A stretch of DNA of 60,000 nt from Antedon mediterranea (GCF_964355755.1 NC_092677.1:11308601-11368600); one strand, 5' to 3'. Positions 46,853 through 59,234 are shown, counted from the first letter of the stretch. A program made the numbers and translations. The notes: generated by a model from the sequence alone, not told the origin.

Positions 46853-47074
46853 ATCCGAAGGGAGAGGCTCTCTGTAACAGATGCAATTTTAAATAATTAC
46901 TTTTATACAATTATGTAATATTAAAGTACTGTAGTATATTATTACATTTATATTAAATATTAAACATATTTACAGTAAATGATGAACGAATAATAATTTA
47001 TATTATATAACACCTGAATAAATTCCTATCATTTGATTGGACGATTGTGGATCACATGGCGTGCAATAGTACGC
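46853..47074. other. Non-coding, AT-rich
   Basis: Nothing recognised. Confidence 0.4.
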
Positions 47075-47098
47075 ACTATTAAACGATCGTTTAATAGT
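47075..47098. repeat. Perfect 24-bp palindrome
   Basis: ACTATTAAACGA followed directly by its exact reverse complement TCGTTTAATAGT, no loop. Two A-runs with CpG pieces (AAAAAACGTTTCGCGG, AAAAAATCGCGCC) follow within 60 bases. Confidence 0.85.
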
Positions 47099-47839
47099 AC
47101 TTTTTAAACATTTTTGTGTACGAAAAAAAAACGTTTCGCGGATAAAAAAAAATCGCGCCTCGTTGATAATTTACCTTTCATCATTCACCTCATGCCATTA
47201 TTTTACCATTACACTCATAAACATTCATTATTTTTATACTATTATATATTTATTAATAAGCCAATGTAATACAATGGTTCTTTTTAGAAGTGGGTCGGAT
47301 CCGAAACCTTTTCTGATTTTAATTACCGCGAAGCTTGAGTTGTTTATTTGTAGTTGCTCTCATGGTTTTCATTATATCGTGGTGTAAACTTTGATGTTTT
47401 TTATTTTGTTTAGATTTAATTAGCTTGTCCTTTATGAACTCTAAAATCAATAACTCTTTCCCGTTTACGCAACACTAAATATTCGGTCAGCATAATAACG
47501 CAAAATATTTCAATTATTAATGTTAATTCATCATCGTCATTTCATTAAATGTCCAGATGCTCCCATAAATTGACCATAAACACGCAGCAACGTAATAAAT
47601 ATACTTTTTAACTATTGTTGTTGAAATCAAATAAAAATGTACTTCACATCAATAATACCTTATCAATAAATTGTTTATATTCCATTTATAACATAAATAT
47701 TTATGTAAATTAATTTACAGATTAAATTAATGTTTACGGAGACAAGATAGGATGCTTTGTTCTAAGGTCGCCATAAACTAAATATCGCAAATTATTTAGA
47801 CGTTAATTATAATTGTTTCTTACTGGGATTCAACACAAT
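47099..47839. other. Non-coding, nothing recognised
   Basis: No gene recognised. Confidence 0.4.
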
Positions 47840-47905
47840 CGCGTACGCGCGTAACCACGTAATTTGACCAATCACAAGCGAAACATTTAGGATGGTTTAT
47901 ATAGT
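47840..47905. mobile_element. Family E fragment (TTGACCAATCACAAGC)
   Basis: CGCGTACGCGCGTAACC, GTAATTTGACCAATCACAAG and CGAAA match the half-element pattern seen at 50261-50408 and 54232-54452. Confidence 0.5.
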
Positions 47906-48639
47906 GCGTTTAACAATCAACACATTGTCCCGCTTCAAATAACAAATAAAGATGGAAGAAAAACATTGATTGAATTATAAATAACAAAAAATAGTCGGCT
48001 TATACAGTTTTAAAATAAGTTTTGTAATAGCGTTGAGTCAAATTTTACGTTTTTAGTTCATAATCAAATATGAAAAATGTTTTAGTTTCAGTTTTTATTT
48101 TCCATTGTTTAGGCCCCTAAATGTTGTAGTTTGTATGGACGCATGTGTGCCACTGTTAAAAAAAGTGTTGTTCCAAATAAATATTATTATTATTACAGTA
48201 AGTTCAATGAATTCAATTATATATAAACACAATTATTATTGGTCTAGTTATTTTAGTCATAATGTGGATCAAACGATAAAGTTCAAAGTTCAATGTTCGT
48301 TAGTTAGTTACAATTACAGATGCAACATCAGCAGCTAAACCTGGATGTCTAGGCCTTATTGAGGAGGAAGATTTACCACATTCAGTTCAACTTATAATAA
48401 CAATTTAATTACATTCATTCGGATTTTAACCTTGTCAATTATTTTATTCATTTAGCCTAGTCCTACATGAACATTCGCTTATAATATTTATGTTTTCAAT
48501 TGTGTATCTAGAGTAGGCTACTAAAGTGATAGATGATTTTTGAAAAGAATTAGGCCTACGGGAAAAAAAGAGATTATTTTTTTACGAAAAATATGTATTC
48601 CCACTAGTCTGCTATAAAAGTAAGGTACTACAATATTAC
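47906..48639. other. Non-coding, nothing recognised
   Basis: No gene recognised. Confidence 0.4.
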
Positions 48640-48836
48640 CAGTCTTTTGGGATACCCCTATTAGGGTAGGCCTACACATTCAGAGTACACCTCAGAGTAC
48701 ACCTATTATAGGGACACTTGCCCGTGCAACGACCCTATTAAGGGGACTTAACGATTTTTTCGGCCAATCTTTGGCCCTATTGTTTTGTTGAGTCCTGGAG
48801 GTGTTCCCTCAATAGGAGTTCTACTGTCATACAAAC
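48640..48836. mobile_element. Family B element, ~190 bp
   Basis: TTTGGGATACCCCTATTAGG, TATTATAGGGACACTTG, CCTATTAAGGGGACTTA, and a right end GTTCCCTCAATAGGAGTTCT with ACTGT. CAGAGTACACCT is directly doubled at about 48681-48703. Confidence 0.7.
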
Positions 48837-49412
48837 AACAGAGAAAACAATAAAATATAATTTCATTTTTATATATTCAGCCTGAATATCAATTTAATTT
48901 GTTTTTTAATTGCCAATAACATCCGGGAAACGTAAACTTGTTCTTTTTTTTTATGTCTTGAAAATTAAGGCCTACAGTAAATTGTCTGCTTTATTATACA
49001 AGTAATACCGTACTCTCTCAGTTGCTGATATTTCTAGAATTACTAACTAAATGTTGTAATTGTATATATGAACGGATACGCATTCATTATTAATAGCAGA
49101 TGATGTGTTTTAATGATGCAAACCTATTCACAAGCACAGCTAATTCAAAATCTACAAGAGGAAGAGACATAATATCTGTGTTGTTTTTAATCTTCCATCA
49201 ATGCCACCTTGGTGCCGATATACGGATTTAATTACCGCTCAACAAAAAATGAAGTCTCTCCACGTCTCAACGAATACAGCACACGCACATAGATAATAAT
49301 AACTGCGATAAAATGCAAATAGAGAATGTTAATATTAATTAAATTGTACGTCTTATAACAATTTACTTTTATTATGTTATATATTTTTGTAAAACAAGTT
49401 TAACGAATTCTA
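48837..49412. other. Non-coding, nothing recognised
   Basis: No gene recognised. Confidence 0.4.
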
Positions 49413-49462
49413 CGCGTTTCAAAAACAGCCTGGCGCGTTTCAAAAACAGCATGACGCGTTTC
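49413..49462. repeat. 21-bp tandem repeat, ~2.4 copies
   Basis: CGCGTTTCAAAAACAGC plus TGG or TGA, starting at 49413, 49434 and 49455. Confidence 0.85.
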
Positions 49463-50260
49463 GGACATTTTTATGACGAAATGACGAAACGTTTTCACCC
49501 TATATTTTTTTTACCGAATTTCATGGTGACGGAGTAACGGGAGGGAAAACACACTCGGTGTGGTGGAAAGTAACGAGTGGTCAAAAAATAAATAAGAAGA
49601 AATACGAATAATGTATCAACTTTCCATAATGTCCACCCGAACATACTCGTCTATGTCTTAAGTAACCTGTCGCTACACCTCTACGTATTTCTCTACCAGG
49701 GTCTAAATTCCATCGAATCGATTCAAATGGATTACTATAATACTAAAACAATACAATGTTTCGTAAAAATGTTCTTTTAATGTAATGGCGTCATATAGCC
49801 TGTTAATGGCCTACATTTGGTCCGAATTCAAATAGCATAACTCAAATAAAACAAGTGAAGATGAAGGCAGATTCATCAATCCGGAGAAATTTACAATATT
49901 TAATGACAGTTTGGCCGATAAAATCTGTTACACGTAGACTTTTGTCTCCGTTGGGGAAAAAGAACATTACAATTACCACCAATAAAATGATTATAAATTA
50001 AAACGATGAAATTTGAATTTAACTACAAAAAGTTTTCTCCTTACTACTACTCTTTTATTCTATAGTATTAATTTTCTGATGTAATACTGGTGATTAAACT
50101 AATACAAGAAACAAGTACCGTTTAACAGTGAGTTTATATGACACTTTGATGGCATGACAAGTCTTCCCTCCCCCAGCCTCCCATCCGGAGCCTTTTTCAA
50201 ATAATGATACAACATTCCCAGTATACAATCTCGGTAATTGGCGCGATGCCCTTTCACATA
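49463..50260. other. Non-coding, nothing recognised
   Basis: No gene recognised. Confidence 0.4.
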
Positions 50261-50408
50261 AAGCTTGGTTCCCAATAGAGACGCAACGCAAGGACGTAGA
50301 CGCAACGCGAGCGAATTGACCAATGACAAGCGACCGTTCGAATAATCTGTTGCTTGTGATTGGTCAAATAACTTACGTTGCGTTACGTTCCTAGTGAGAA
50401 CCAAGCTT
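50261..50408. mobile_element. Foldback element, family E, 148 bp
   Basis: AAGCTTGGTTC at the left and GAACCAAGCTT at the right, and the inner arms are also inverted: ACGCAACG versus CGTTGCGT, and TTGACCAATGACAAGCGAC versus GTTGCTTGTGATTGGTCAA. Nearly the whole element can fold into one hairpin. Open frames on the minus strand across it are incidental. Confidence 0.88.
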
Positions 50409-50914
50409 AAGGGGCGCGACTTACCAGAGGCTTAATACCCCATGCGTGTAATGGCAAAAAAACAACGTGCAAGCGCAGTCTAAGTTAGGAAATGTGAAGA
50501 CAAGTATTTTAGCCGCCAAGATGGCGGATAATTTTCACATTTATAAGTTTCAAAACATTCTCAATAGAGCCTTACTATATTTTGCGGTCATTTTGATACG
50601 CCATGTGAAATAACAAAGAAACGTATCAATTATTTATAATATCGATGTTCAAAATTGTTTATCTTTTTTTTTTACATTTGAATAATTAGCGATAATTTAC
50701 CTAAAAATAACATTTCTTATATCAAATTTACCCTTTCGTTTACTAACGGTCGGAATCAGTTTTAATGGATTTGTTATTGCTTTTTAGCTCCAAATATTGT
50801 ACTTCGCTTGGAATAAATAAACAATTAAGAACCAGCAAATCCAATTATACTGTTGCCGAAATACCACAGGCACTAGTGGTCAAATTGCAACGTTTTTGAT
50901 TTGATGTTTTTAAA
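50409..50914. other. Non-coding, nothing recognised
   Basis: No gene recognised. Confidence 0.4.
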
Positions 50915-50966
50915 GATTTAATGCAATTCTTTTCTCTTTAAAAAGAGGAAAGGATTGCATTAAATC
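50915..50966. repeat. 25-bp-stem hairpin with tiny loop
   Basis: The arm 50915-50939 (GATTTAATGCAATTC...TCTTT) pairs with 50942-50966 (AAAGAGG...ATTAAATC). The two mismatches become G-U pairs in plus-strand RNA, so the RNA stem is continuous over 25 pairs. Confidence 0.8.
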
Positions 50967-51104
50967 GGAAAAAAGTTGATATATCAGAGTCTGATATTTA
51001 TAAATTGTAATTCCTCTAGGTCTACAATTTGTTTAAATATATTAAAGGGAGTTTGTCTTCTTTTATAAAAACTTTCATTTTCACTAGCTGCGTCTGAGAT
51101 ATAG
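50967..51104. other. Non-coding spacer
   Basis: Nothing recognised. Confidence 0.4.
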
Positions 51105-51306
51105 TTTTAGTTCTAGTTGTCCCATGACCCAGAGGATCGTAGGGGCGTAGCAGATGCGATGCAGTGAGCTAGGCCTAGTTGTAGTTCTAGTTGTCCCATG
51201 ACCCAGAGGATCGTAGGGGCGTAGCAGATGCGATGCAGTGAGCTAGGCCTAGTTGTAGTTCTAGTTGTCCCATGACCTAGAGGATCGTAGGGGCGTATCA
51301 GATGCC
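51105..51306. repeat. 74-bp tandem repeat, ~2.7 copies
   Basis: TAGTTCTAGTTGTCCCATGA, CAGAGGATCGTAGGGGCGTA, GCAGATGCGATGCAGTGAGC and TAGGCCTAGTTG in order, the units starting at about 51109, 51183 and 51257. Copies are almost identical, hence recent. The last unit breaks into the next repeat at GATGC. Confidence 0.95.
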
Positions 51307-51751
51307 AGGCCCGTAGCCAGGGGGGGTTTTTATGGTTCGGGCGAACCCCCATCCCCGACATGCCCAATACCTCACCCTCATCTCCGAAAATCGTCCAAAT
51401 ACGTGCCCCACAGTACAAAAAGTTGTTCGTAAATTAAAAAATTCGTAAACTCGTTCGGAATACAGTACCTTCTTCCCTGTATGAGCGTACTTCGAGCGAT
51501 ATAGTCTGTAAATTTCTAAGAGTTGCAAATGAATTGCCGATTTTAACCTGAAAAATAAATGTTTGGTCCCTGCATGTAACATGATATTGACGCGTCTCAC
51601 AGCGAGCTGGGGGACGAACGATTCGTACAAAGGACACCGCCAGACAACTGCGTACGTACCAATTGTTTAGATCACTGGCAGTCAGGCAGCATGCATAAAG
51701 TATATAGCCTTCCGACATACATCAGTATTTATGTGTGGCTATGAAGTATAA

Positions 51752-51812
51752 TGTATCATAGAGGATTATAGTGAATATTAATATTTTACACTATAATCTC
51801 TATGGTATCATG
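51752..51812. repeat. Foldback of ~60 bp
   Basis: ATCATAGAGGATTATAGTG and CACTATAATCTCTATGGTATCAT are inverted around an AT-rich loop of about 20 bases, with one mismatch and one small insertion. Confidence 0.75.
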
Positions 51813-52247
51813 TACTGTAGTTCACATTATGGCATCCGATTATTTTTTTCTAGACCACCAGCCGATACGTACTCAAATGTATCAATATCACCTATTTACA
51901 TTGGCATATTTAATTTCCTCAACAAATTGCTGTAAATAAATATTATAGATAGAGCTATAATAAGAATTGCATTTGCTTTCACCCAGTGTGCTTTTTTCGG
52001 GGCTTCTCCTAGACGTACGTTCGCATTGAACTTGAACGCAAAACAAAATATCGAGTAAATGATCAAACAATCGGCGGTTCCGCACAGAGCACGCGCATCT
52101 AACATACGGCAACAAATGTTATCGTTTAAATAGTCCACGAGTCCAAGTACGATCGTTTTGCTCATTGGTAGCATGCTGCATGAGAGTGTCTTTTCCGGCC
52201 ATCTAGCAAAATCATTTAACAAAATTTGCTTCGCCTCAGGCCCCACC

Positions 52248-52292
52248 CCAGGGGGGGGGGGGGTAGGTATGGGGGTGGGGGTGACCCAAATA
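52248..52292 (+). repeat. G-rich run with quadruplex potential
   Basis: A run of about 14 G, then GGGGG, GGGGG spaced by TAGGTAT and TG. This satisfies the usual four-tract G-quadruplex pattern. Confidence 0.7.
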
Positions 52293-54231
52293 ACTACCGA
52301 TTAACGCACTGTTTTGTGTGATCTGTTCGAATACCAAGGCGTGGCCATCGCTAAGTTACTTACCACACCTTTGTACAGATTAGGCATGGCTAATTGTATT
52401 TTTTTAAATTACCAATGAGCAATTATATTACCCATGTATTTGCTTTTGTTAATGTTTTAAAATAAGTTTGTTAAAAATAAATTAATTTTTTTTAAATACA
52501 TTTTATTCCCACAGCCATACCACTGTCAGATATTAGAACAATTTTATTTCATATTTCTCAGTTCTGTAGTCGTTCCTCGTCCAAGCAGATAGGTTACTCG
52601 ATTGTAAACCTAAGTACTAAGCTGTATAATACATACACACTTTGCAACCCCCATCAGCTCCAAAGCAGAGCACGTCTGACAAATAAGTACATATGAATTA
52701 TGACTTTATTCATTTAAAATTGAATAACGTAGCCCTAGAATAATTAGGCCTAATTACACATTAAAAACAGTATTGACAATATAGGCATATAAAGTGATAA
52801 GAGAAAGAATCTTTTATATTAACTTTTAATTTTCAAGCATTACGATACGAATTGAACGTGTCAATTCAAAAAATATATAACGTGTTGCTATGTTATTACA
52901 GTGAATCTACAGCCTTCCTCTGATTGGTCAGAAGTTGGAGACGTTAGTATGGAGCGCTTCAATTCTCTCGTAGATGGGGCCATTGCCAGCCAACATCATG
53001 AGCAATTTAAAAGGAAAGTATTTAGCTCCAAAATGACCCCTTGATGGAGTTGTTTTTTTAAAAAGCTTTATTTTTTATTGACGCGCGATGATTGCTAATG
53101 ATGACATATTCTGTATGATGATGAGGTGTGCCATTGGACATTACCGCGTTTTTTTATTTATATGTCACAGAAATTATTTATTTACAAACATGAAAGTCCA
53201 ACAACTTGTTGCTCTTAGACGGACAGATAACACGTTTAATTTTGATATCTTTTAATTCCATCAATTAAATATTAAAATATAATGTACCTTTTAAATAACT
53301 ATATTATTATCCTAAATATTGACAAAATAATTTAACGCATGAAGTGTATTGACTAAAGAGGACAATGTGTTAAATTCCCCCATTTCATGGCCGGATGATC
53401 ATAACTGCTAGGTGCGACTGTCTCAGTCCCTAGACGCTTTGTAACAACCTAGTGGAAAAATACGATGTGTATATTACATGAGTCGCTGGTCGTCGATCAC
53501 ATTTCATTCTTTTGACAATAATAATCCATCATAGTAAGTACTGAACGCGCTTATAGCTTGGACATTGTTTGTCATAAAATTCCATATCAACATAATGAAA
53601 ATGTATACTTGACGGAGAAGCGCGCGCCTCAATTGGTGGATTGACACAGCGCTAATGGAACTAGGCCATTTCGACAGGTGCATTTGAAAGTAAAATTAAT
53701 TTCATAAATCACGATCCATGCGTTTCAAGCAGCGTACATCCTCGTTCGTCTTGAAAATTACCAGAATTATATGCGTTTACATGTCAAGAACTTCGCCTTA
53801 GCCAACCGACGGACATAATACTATAATAGACACAGCGTACTTGTCATACTCAAATTCGCTAATTATGTGTAGTTATAAAGATTTCAAAAATTGTTGGCTT
53901 ATTATAGTCACGTGTCCATTTCTAATGCTTTGTACCGTGATGGATAGTGGCATTTTTTATGCTTTTGATGTATCGTTATTAATCTCATGAAGACATTTAT
54001 AACAAATGTTGTCCCTTTTTTATTTCTTCGTTATTTCACAAGGCCTACTTTATTTACCTTTTATTAGAATTCAAAAAGTAAATGATCCCTAAAAAATAAA
54101 TGCAATTAGGCCTACTAAAGGGGAAGATGATTAGTTGATTAAACGTGAAATTAGTGTGTGTAATAATGTACTGATTTAATTTAATTTATGTAATCAAATG
54201 TTTGTATTAATTCGCACACATAACACTTTCC
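52293..54231. other. Non-coding, nothing recognised
   Basis: Mixed AT-rich sequence with scattered CpGs. No gene or RNA supported. Confidence 0.45.
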
Positions 54232-54452
54232 ACTAGGACGCAACGCAGGCACCTACTGTATAAGGCTATATCGTAAGTAATTTGACCAATCCGATGCGAT
54301 GGATCATAAACTATCGATTTCTCAACTCAATTGCGTTGCGCTTACGCAAGCGCAACCGTATTCAATCACGAACGCAAATGAACATCCGAACTATCACTTG
54401 ACATTGGTCAACTCACTTTCGTTGCGCGCGCTTATAACTTTGTACCCCTTAG
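54232..54452. mobile_element. Family E element, diverged ~220-bp copy
   Basis: It begins CTAGGACGCAACGCAGG and contains AATTTGACCAATCCGATGCG and, inverted, CGAACTATCACTTGACATTG with GTCAACTC, then CGTTGCGCGCGCTTATAA. The reverse complement of the right half aligns with the left half of the 50261 element. Confidence 0.6.
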
Positions 54453-57019
54453 GTTACGCGACATAGCGTGTGCAGTACATGTAGGCCTATATCTTGGTGT
54501 TTAATGTCTTTAAAATTGTTTTTAAATCATCACCCAGAAAACATATTAGTCCAATCATTAAAACATAATTCGAGATTTCAGGAGATGTCGTTAAAAACGA
54601 TATTTATCTTCGGGTACCGTGCAACCGTGAAACATTGAATTCGACATTGTCAGTCGAAATGAAATTTGAGAGATATCTTGCAATTGATGGTGTTATAAGA
54701 CGCATTGATTTTGTTGAAACATGTCAAGTAAGAAAGGACATTTCTTCTGTAAAGCCTTTTGCGACATGAAATGCAACGGATGAATTATTATATCTCGTTT
54801 GTAATGATCAAAAACTCCGCTTAACGCGACGTGATTTTAATGAGCGTATAATAGGTGCGGTTCATTCTAACGCAAATATTGCATTTTGTTTATCAAATAA
54901 CTCCGTTGTTTATTTATTTATTTATTGAGCATAAGCTTTTTGTTTTTATCATCTATAATTTCGTAGTGCATCCACATTAAAACAAAAGACAAGATGGTAT
55001 TTAATTACATCATCATGATATTGTTAAAATCTATGTCTCTAAACCCAAGTGGTCTGATAATATTAGGATTATACTTAAATTTATAATTTATATATTGTTA
55101 AATAAATGTAGCCTATATATAAGTGTGGGTGTGGTCAATGCTTGGTGTGGTCTAGGATTTACTTACGATGTGCAAGAGTGGGTGGGTTTGATGATAGTTC
55201 TATTTACTGTTTAATGTTACGCAAGCATGGGTGCCAAAGTATGCAAAATGTCTTTCTTGAGCCTAAGGGGTGTCATAATCATTGGGTTTAAATCTCTGGA
55301 GCAACTCCCACCAGGAGGGAAATCCACATGGCGCCACTATTCCACTAATTATTAATGAAAAGACAAATTTGCATATCGACATGAGTTTATAGTTTCGGTA
55401 TTGAGAATCTTATTCTCGCTTTTTACTTATTATTACTCAATTCGCTGAGAACTTTTGTAACGAACAATTAAATATATTGTGTATTGACCAGCGCCCCAAA
55501 TGCATTTTAAAAATGTGATCGACGTCATCACAGTACATCTGACGCATGCGTAGATTATTCTTTCTCAGCGATCTAAAGTATCTGAATTATTTTTAAAAAT
55601 TAGGCGCACGCCCCAGGCCGCACCACACACCGTTCATCGCGTTTGATACATGCGACTTGTGGAAGCGTGTCTAAATGTTGTTCTCCGCCGCCATGTACCG
55701 TACCTGGGGCCACCTTGCACAGCAATTCAATAATGTATTACTGTACTGTACTTAAAATTTAAACCATCTTATTTGTGAATTACATTGATAAGATATCAAG
55801 CACAAAGCAGGATCAAGCGGTTAAATGATGTAACATAAACATAATGTACTGTATGATGAGGCCTAGTATGCAAATAGAGTGTAATGTCTGTTTCGTATGA
55901 TTGATATGATATGATATGTGTCAATGTACTTCTTTGGTCCTGATTGTTTGCTACTCCTTGCCGTGTAAATAGACACATTGTGCACTTTTAAATAGTCATT
56001 TTCTTGTATATTATTAACACCACATTCTTAACTTCCTAACACTTCGTCGACGTTGGTCTATCTACAAGTATGCTGCATGATGGTATTTGATTATCGATTT
56101 TGCATCATTAACTTTTCCATGTTTCGGATAATGTACACCAGTTTATTTGATATGTAATCGTTTTACTGTCTGTTATGTTTATAAATTGCGTTATGAACAA
56201 AAATCAATGTTATAGTTTTTAAGGTGCTAAGTTTGTCTCATCCGGCGTGTATGCACCAGTGTTTGACGCGACTTGTTTTACACTCGACATCCCATTATCC
56301 ACTTGACTATTCATACGGCTACGCGCAATCACAAGTAGCGACTTAAGTATTTTTGTATATTGTTAATGATATAGATAACAATATTATATGCAGTTGGTGT
56401 ATTACGTGAATGGCCGGAAACAAGCAACTGAAACTTAATAATATGCATCCAATGAGAGCTAATATGCCTCCCAGGATTATCAGGATACTGCTAGGGTTAC
56501 AATAGTTCACTTGCAATTTTGAGTTGATCTTTCTCGCGGGAAAGCCTACTTATTCGGGCCATTGGGCGTGACCATATTATTTCAAAATCAAAGAAAGCCT
56601 ACTACAAAAAAATTAGTATATATATAGTACATTAAAAGAAACGTTGTATATGAAATATAGGCCCAATTTTAGGATACTGTCACTGAAGATTCACTTCCTA
56701 GGTGGTATCTCCCACATCTGGTATCTCCCACATTGATAAACCCACGAAGTAAGGCTGTATTCTCTTTTGTTATTACGTCTTTTTATGCAGGTGATTTTTA
56801 ATCATGTTAGGCCTACCCATGGAGATATTGTTATACCTCCATGGCCTACCCGTAAACTCATGAACATTTGCTTTATTGCGTCCGTCTTTATTGATTCAAA
56901 TCAATTGATTAAATCCTACCTTGCATTCTAACTAAATATGCTGAGGCTTCTACGACTGAATAACCAGTTCGCAGGCTCACAGATTAATTTTTTGCCGATT
57001 TTTACCTTTACTTTCCGTT
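54453..57019. other. Non-coding, nothing recognised
   Basis: Contains GGTATCTCCCACAT doubled at about 56703-56733. Minus frame 55796-55978 has no motif. Confidence 0.45.
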
Positions 57020-57105
57020 TGCGTATCGTCGTAGCAGGCGGCACGGTTTGATGGTTCGGGGTTCGAAACCCTGGAGAATATATACGCACACGGGGCGTTT
57101 CAAAT
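57020..57105 (+). repeat. tRNA-like or SINE-head fragment
   Basis: GTAGCAGGCGGCACGGTTTG is followed by GGTTCGGGGTTCGAAACCCT, where GGGGTTCGAAACCC is both a strong B-box match and a T-arm-like hairpin. The A box is poor and no acceptor stem is visible. It is most likely a decayed tRNA-derived repeat. Confidence 0.35.
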
Positions 57106-58367
57106 GTGCTGGGGCTAAGTGTAAGAGGAGACACATACCTCAGCTGATGAGGTAAGACATTTATTTTGTAATTTCGTGTTGAATAATCAAAATAAAAAGA
57201 GGCTAATAAAATATAATCAAAGGGTATGTTTTCCAATTAGGCGGTTGCGCAGTGAATCCAACGGGTAGAACATTCGACCAATTCTGCACGTGCACATTAA
57301 AAACATAGGCCTGTACAATTCTAGGCCTACTAATAATTATATTCTACCGTATTGTGTATGCTGTATCAAGCAGATAGCCCTATATTATATCTAGCAATAT
57401 TGGTGATTCTTATCCAGGGAGTTGTTTTTGATTATTTTTGTAAAGTAGGCCTGTAATTTCAAAAGTGCTTTGAATATGTGTACCAAACTAAACGTTTTCT
57501 TACCATAATTGTTAGAGGCCAAAACGAGTCAAAGAAGAGTATTAATTGACAAGAGTACTGTCATCCTAAGAAAAATAAGTAGTTTATAATGCTGAATCTG
57601 CAGTGTTATGACTACAAAAACAAATGCTTTATTTGTTCTTATGACAAAGAAAATAAATCAGGTGTCATAACGCATATTTTTCTTGGTGTTTTGTGAACAA
57701 GTTGCGCTCTGATGGTTACAGAAATTGATTACTTCCGAGTATGTGGTGTGAAACGTTATGTAGCGGCACGTCGTATTTTTATGTCAAGATCCTCAGAATA
57801 CTAATTTTAACCTAGACTAGATGAAAGGTTAGGTTTATGGTTAAAAACTTTTGTATGAGCTATTATTATTTTATTCATTGAGTTCATAAACAGAACCGGA
57901 AGGTATGTTGTCGATCAGGAGCCGGGTCAAAACAGCAGGAATCCTTTTAATCACTCCTACCCATAACTAGGGTTTACGGTTCGCTGTTATTAACAATATA
58001 TTTCTAATTAAGTTGTAGGTTTGTTTTTTGTTTTGTTTTTTTATTTACTTGATGCAAGAAGCTGTACCCACATAAAGTACATAGTAAATGACATCATTTA
58101 TATAAGTTAACTTAAAAAGTTTTTTAGTCATAGAGGAACAAAACACAACAAATGTTTGTATAGACCTGGATTTTTTAATTTTTGTTTTACTTACCTATTC
58201 GTTTACATTACATCAATGTAAGACTCAAGAGGCCTGGGAACTATAGCCTATACTTTTCAAATAATCATTTTTACTATTCCTGCCTCAGCATCTGAATAAT
58301 ATTTATTAGCTACAGTTGTTATAGTGTGTACATCTTGAATTAACATTTATTTTATTTTCTTTAATTT
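57106..58367. other. Non-coding, nothing recognised
   Basis: No gene recognised. Confidence 0.4.
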
Positions 58368-58672
58368 ATTCATTCAAATAGAAATGTTACTAAATAAACC
58401 TATACCGAGAAAGATATGCTACAATGCAAAGCGATGGGTACTTTTGGCAGAATTGGCTTGCCATACATGGTGGGTGATAGTAAATAATATTGAAAAACGA
58501 ACATTAATGATTTAATGTATTCATTCAAATTAGAACGAACATGTTGAAACTGAAGACTAACTTAGATATTCTACTTTTGTAAGCGATGAGTACTTTTGGC
58601 AGACTGGGCTTGCCATACATGTTGATACTAAAATAAAATCATATTCAAAAACGAAAATTAATGATTGCATAC
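58368..58672 (+). repeat. Tandem duplication, ~150-bp unit, 2 copies
   Basis: TTCATTCAAATAGAA, AAGCGATGGGTACTTTTGGC, GGCTTGCCATACATG and AAAAACGAACATTAATGAT appear in order in both units, starting at about 58368 and 58518, with moderate divergence. Confidence 0.8.
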
Positions 58673-59234
58673 AAATAAAACATCAGATTTGGATTTAAAA
58701 AAAATGATTAACTTGTGGCTCAACCCCCTAAAATCAACGGAGGTGTAAATTGGTGTTAGCCTTGAAAGTTTTTGCAATTTAACTGAGTTTGCCGATGGGC
58801 TCGTCAATTGATACACCAGGTTCACACATGTTTATGTTATTCCTGCTGCACTGTTAATATCATTATGTACACGTAACCTGCTATATTAAGTACCGGTATT
58901 TTATAACACCTGGTTCAATTTTAGAACAACTTGTCGAGTTACGTCATCGAGGAGTGTTTTTATTCGATATTTATTATTATTATTACGTAGGTTATATTCA
59001 ATTTCAATATAACATTTATTCAATAATGGTAAGACAAATAATACAAGAATAATAAAAAATAAGAAACAGTAATACAATACAAAAACAAGAAGAGGTAAAT
59101 AGATGAAAGGAATGCCATCATTCAATGCGCTTTACTTGCTTTTTTTGTATTTCTTTGTATAGTTGTAGTGTCTTAATTATGCAAAGATATGTGATATTGT
59201 TTAGAATTTGTATTAAGTTTTCCAATATGTTATG
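58673..59234. other. Non-coding, nothing recognised
   Basis: No gene recognised. Confidence 0.4.

Larger units (their letters stand above)
51305..52292 (-). mobile_element. Putative ~990-bp non-autonomous element with GGGGG ends
   Basis: The left end GGCCCGTAGCCAGGGGGGG and GGTTCGGGCGAACCCCC is a foldback of a kind common at transposon ends. The right end is GGCCCCACCCCAGGGGGGG. The interior is richer in GC and CpG than the flanks and open in overlapping minus-strand frames of 75-116 residues (51298-51718, 51888-52246), none with a recognised domain. The boundaries are a guess. Confidence 0.4.

Noticed and set aside
50094-50404. Two overlapping minus-strand frames of 65 and 101 residues
   Set aside because: They mostly translate the foldback element at 50261-50408.
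57020-57105. Functional tRNA gene
   Set aside because: The T-arm-like B box is good, but there is no acceptor stem and the A box is poor.
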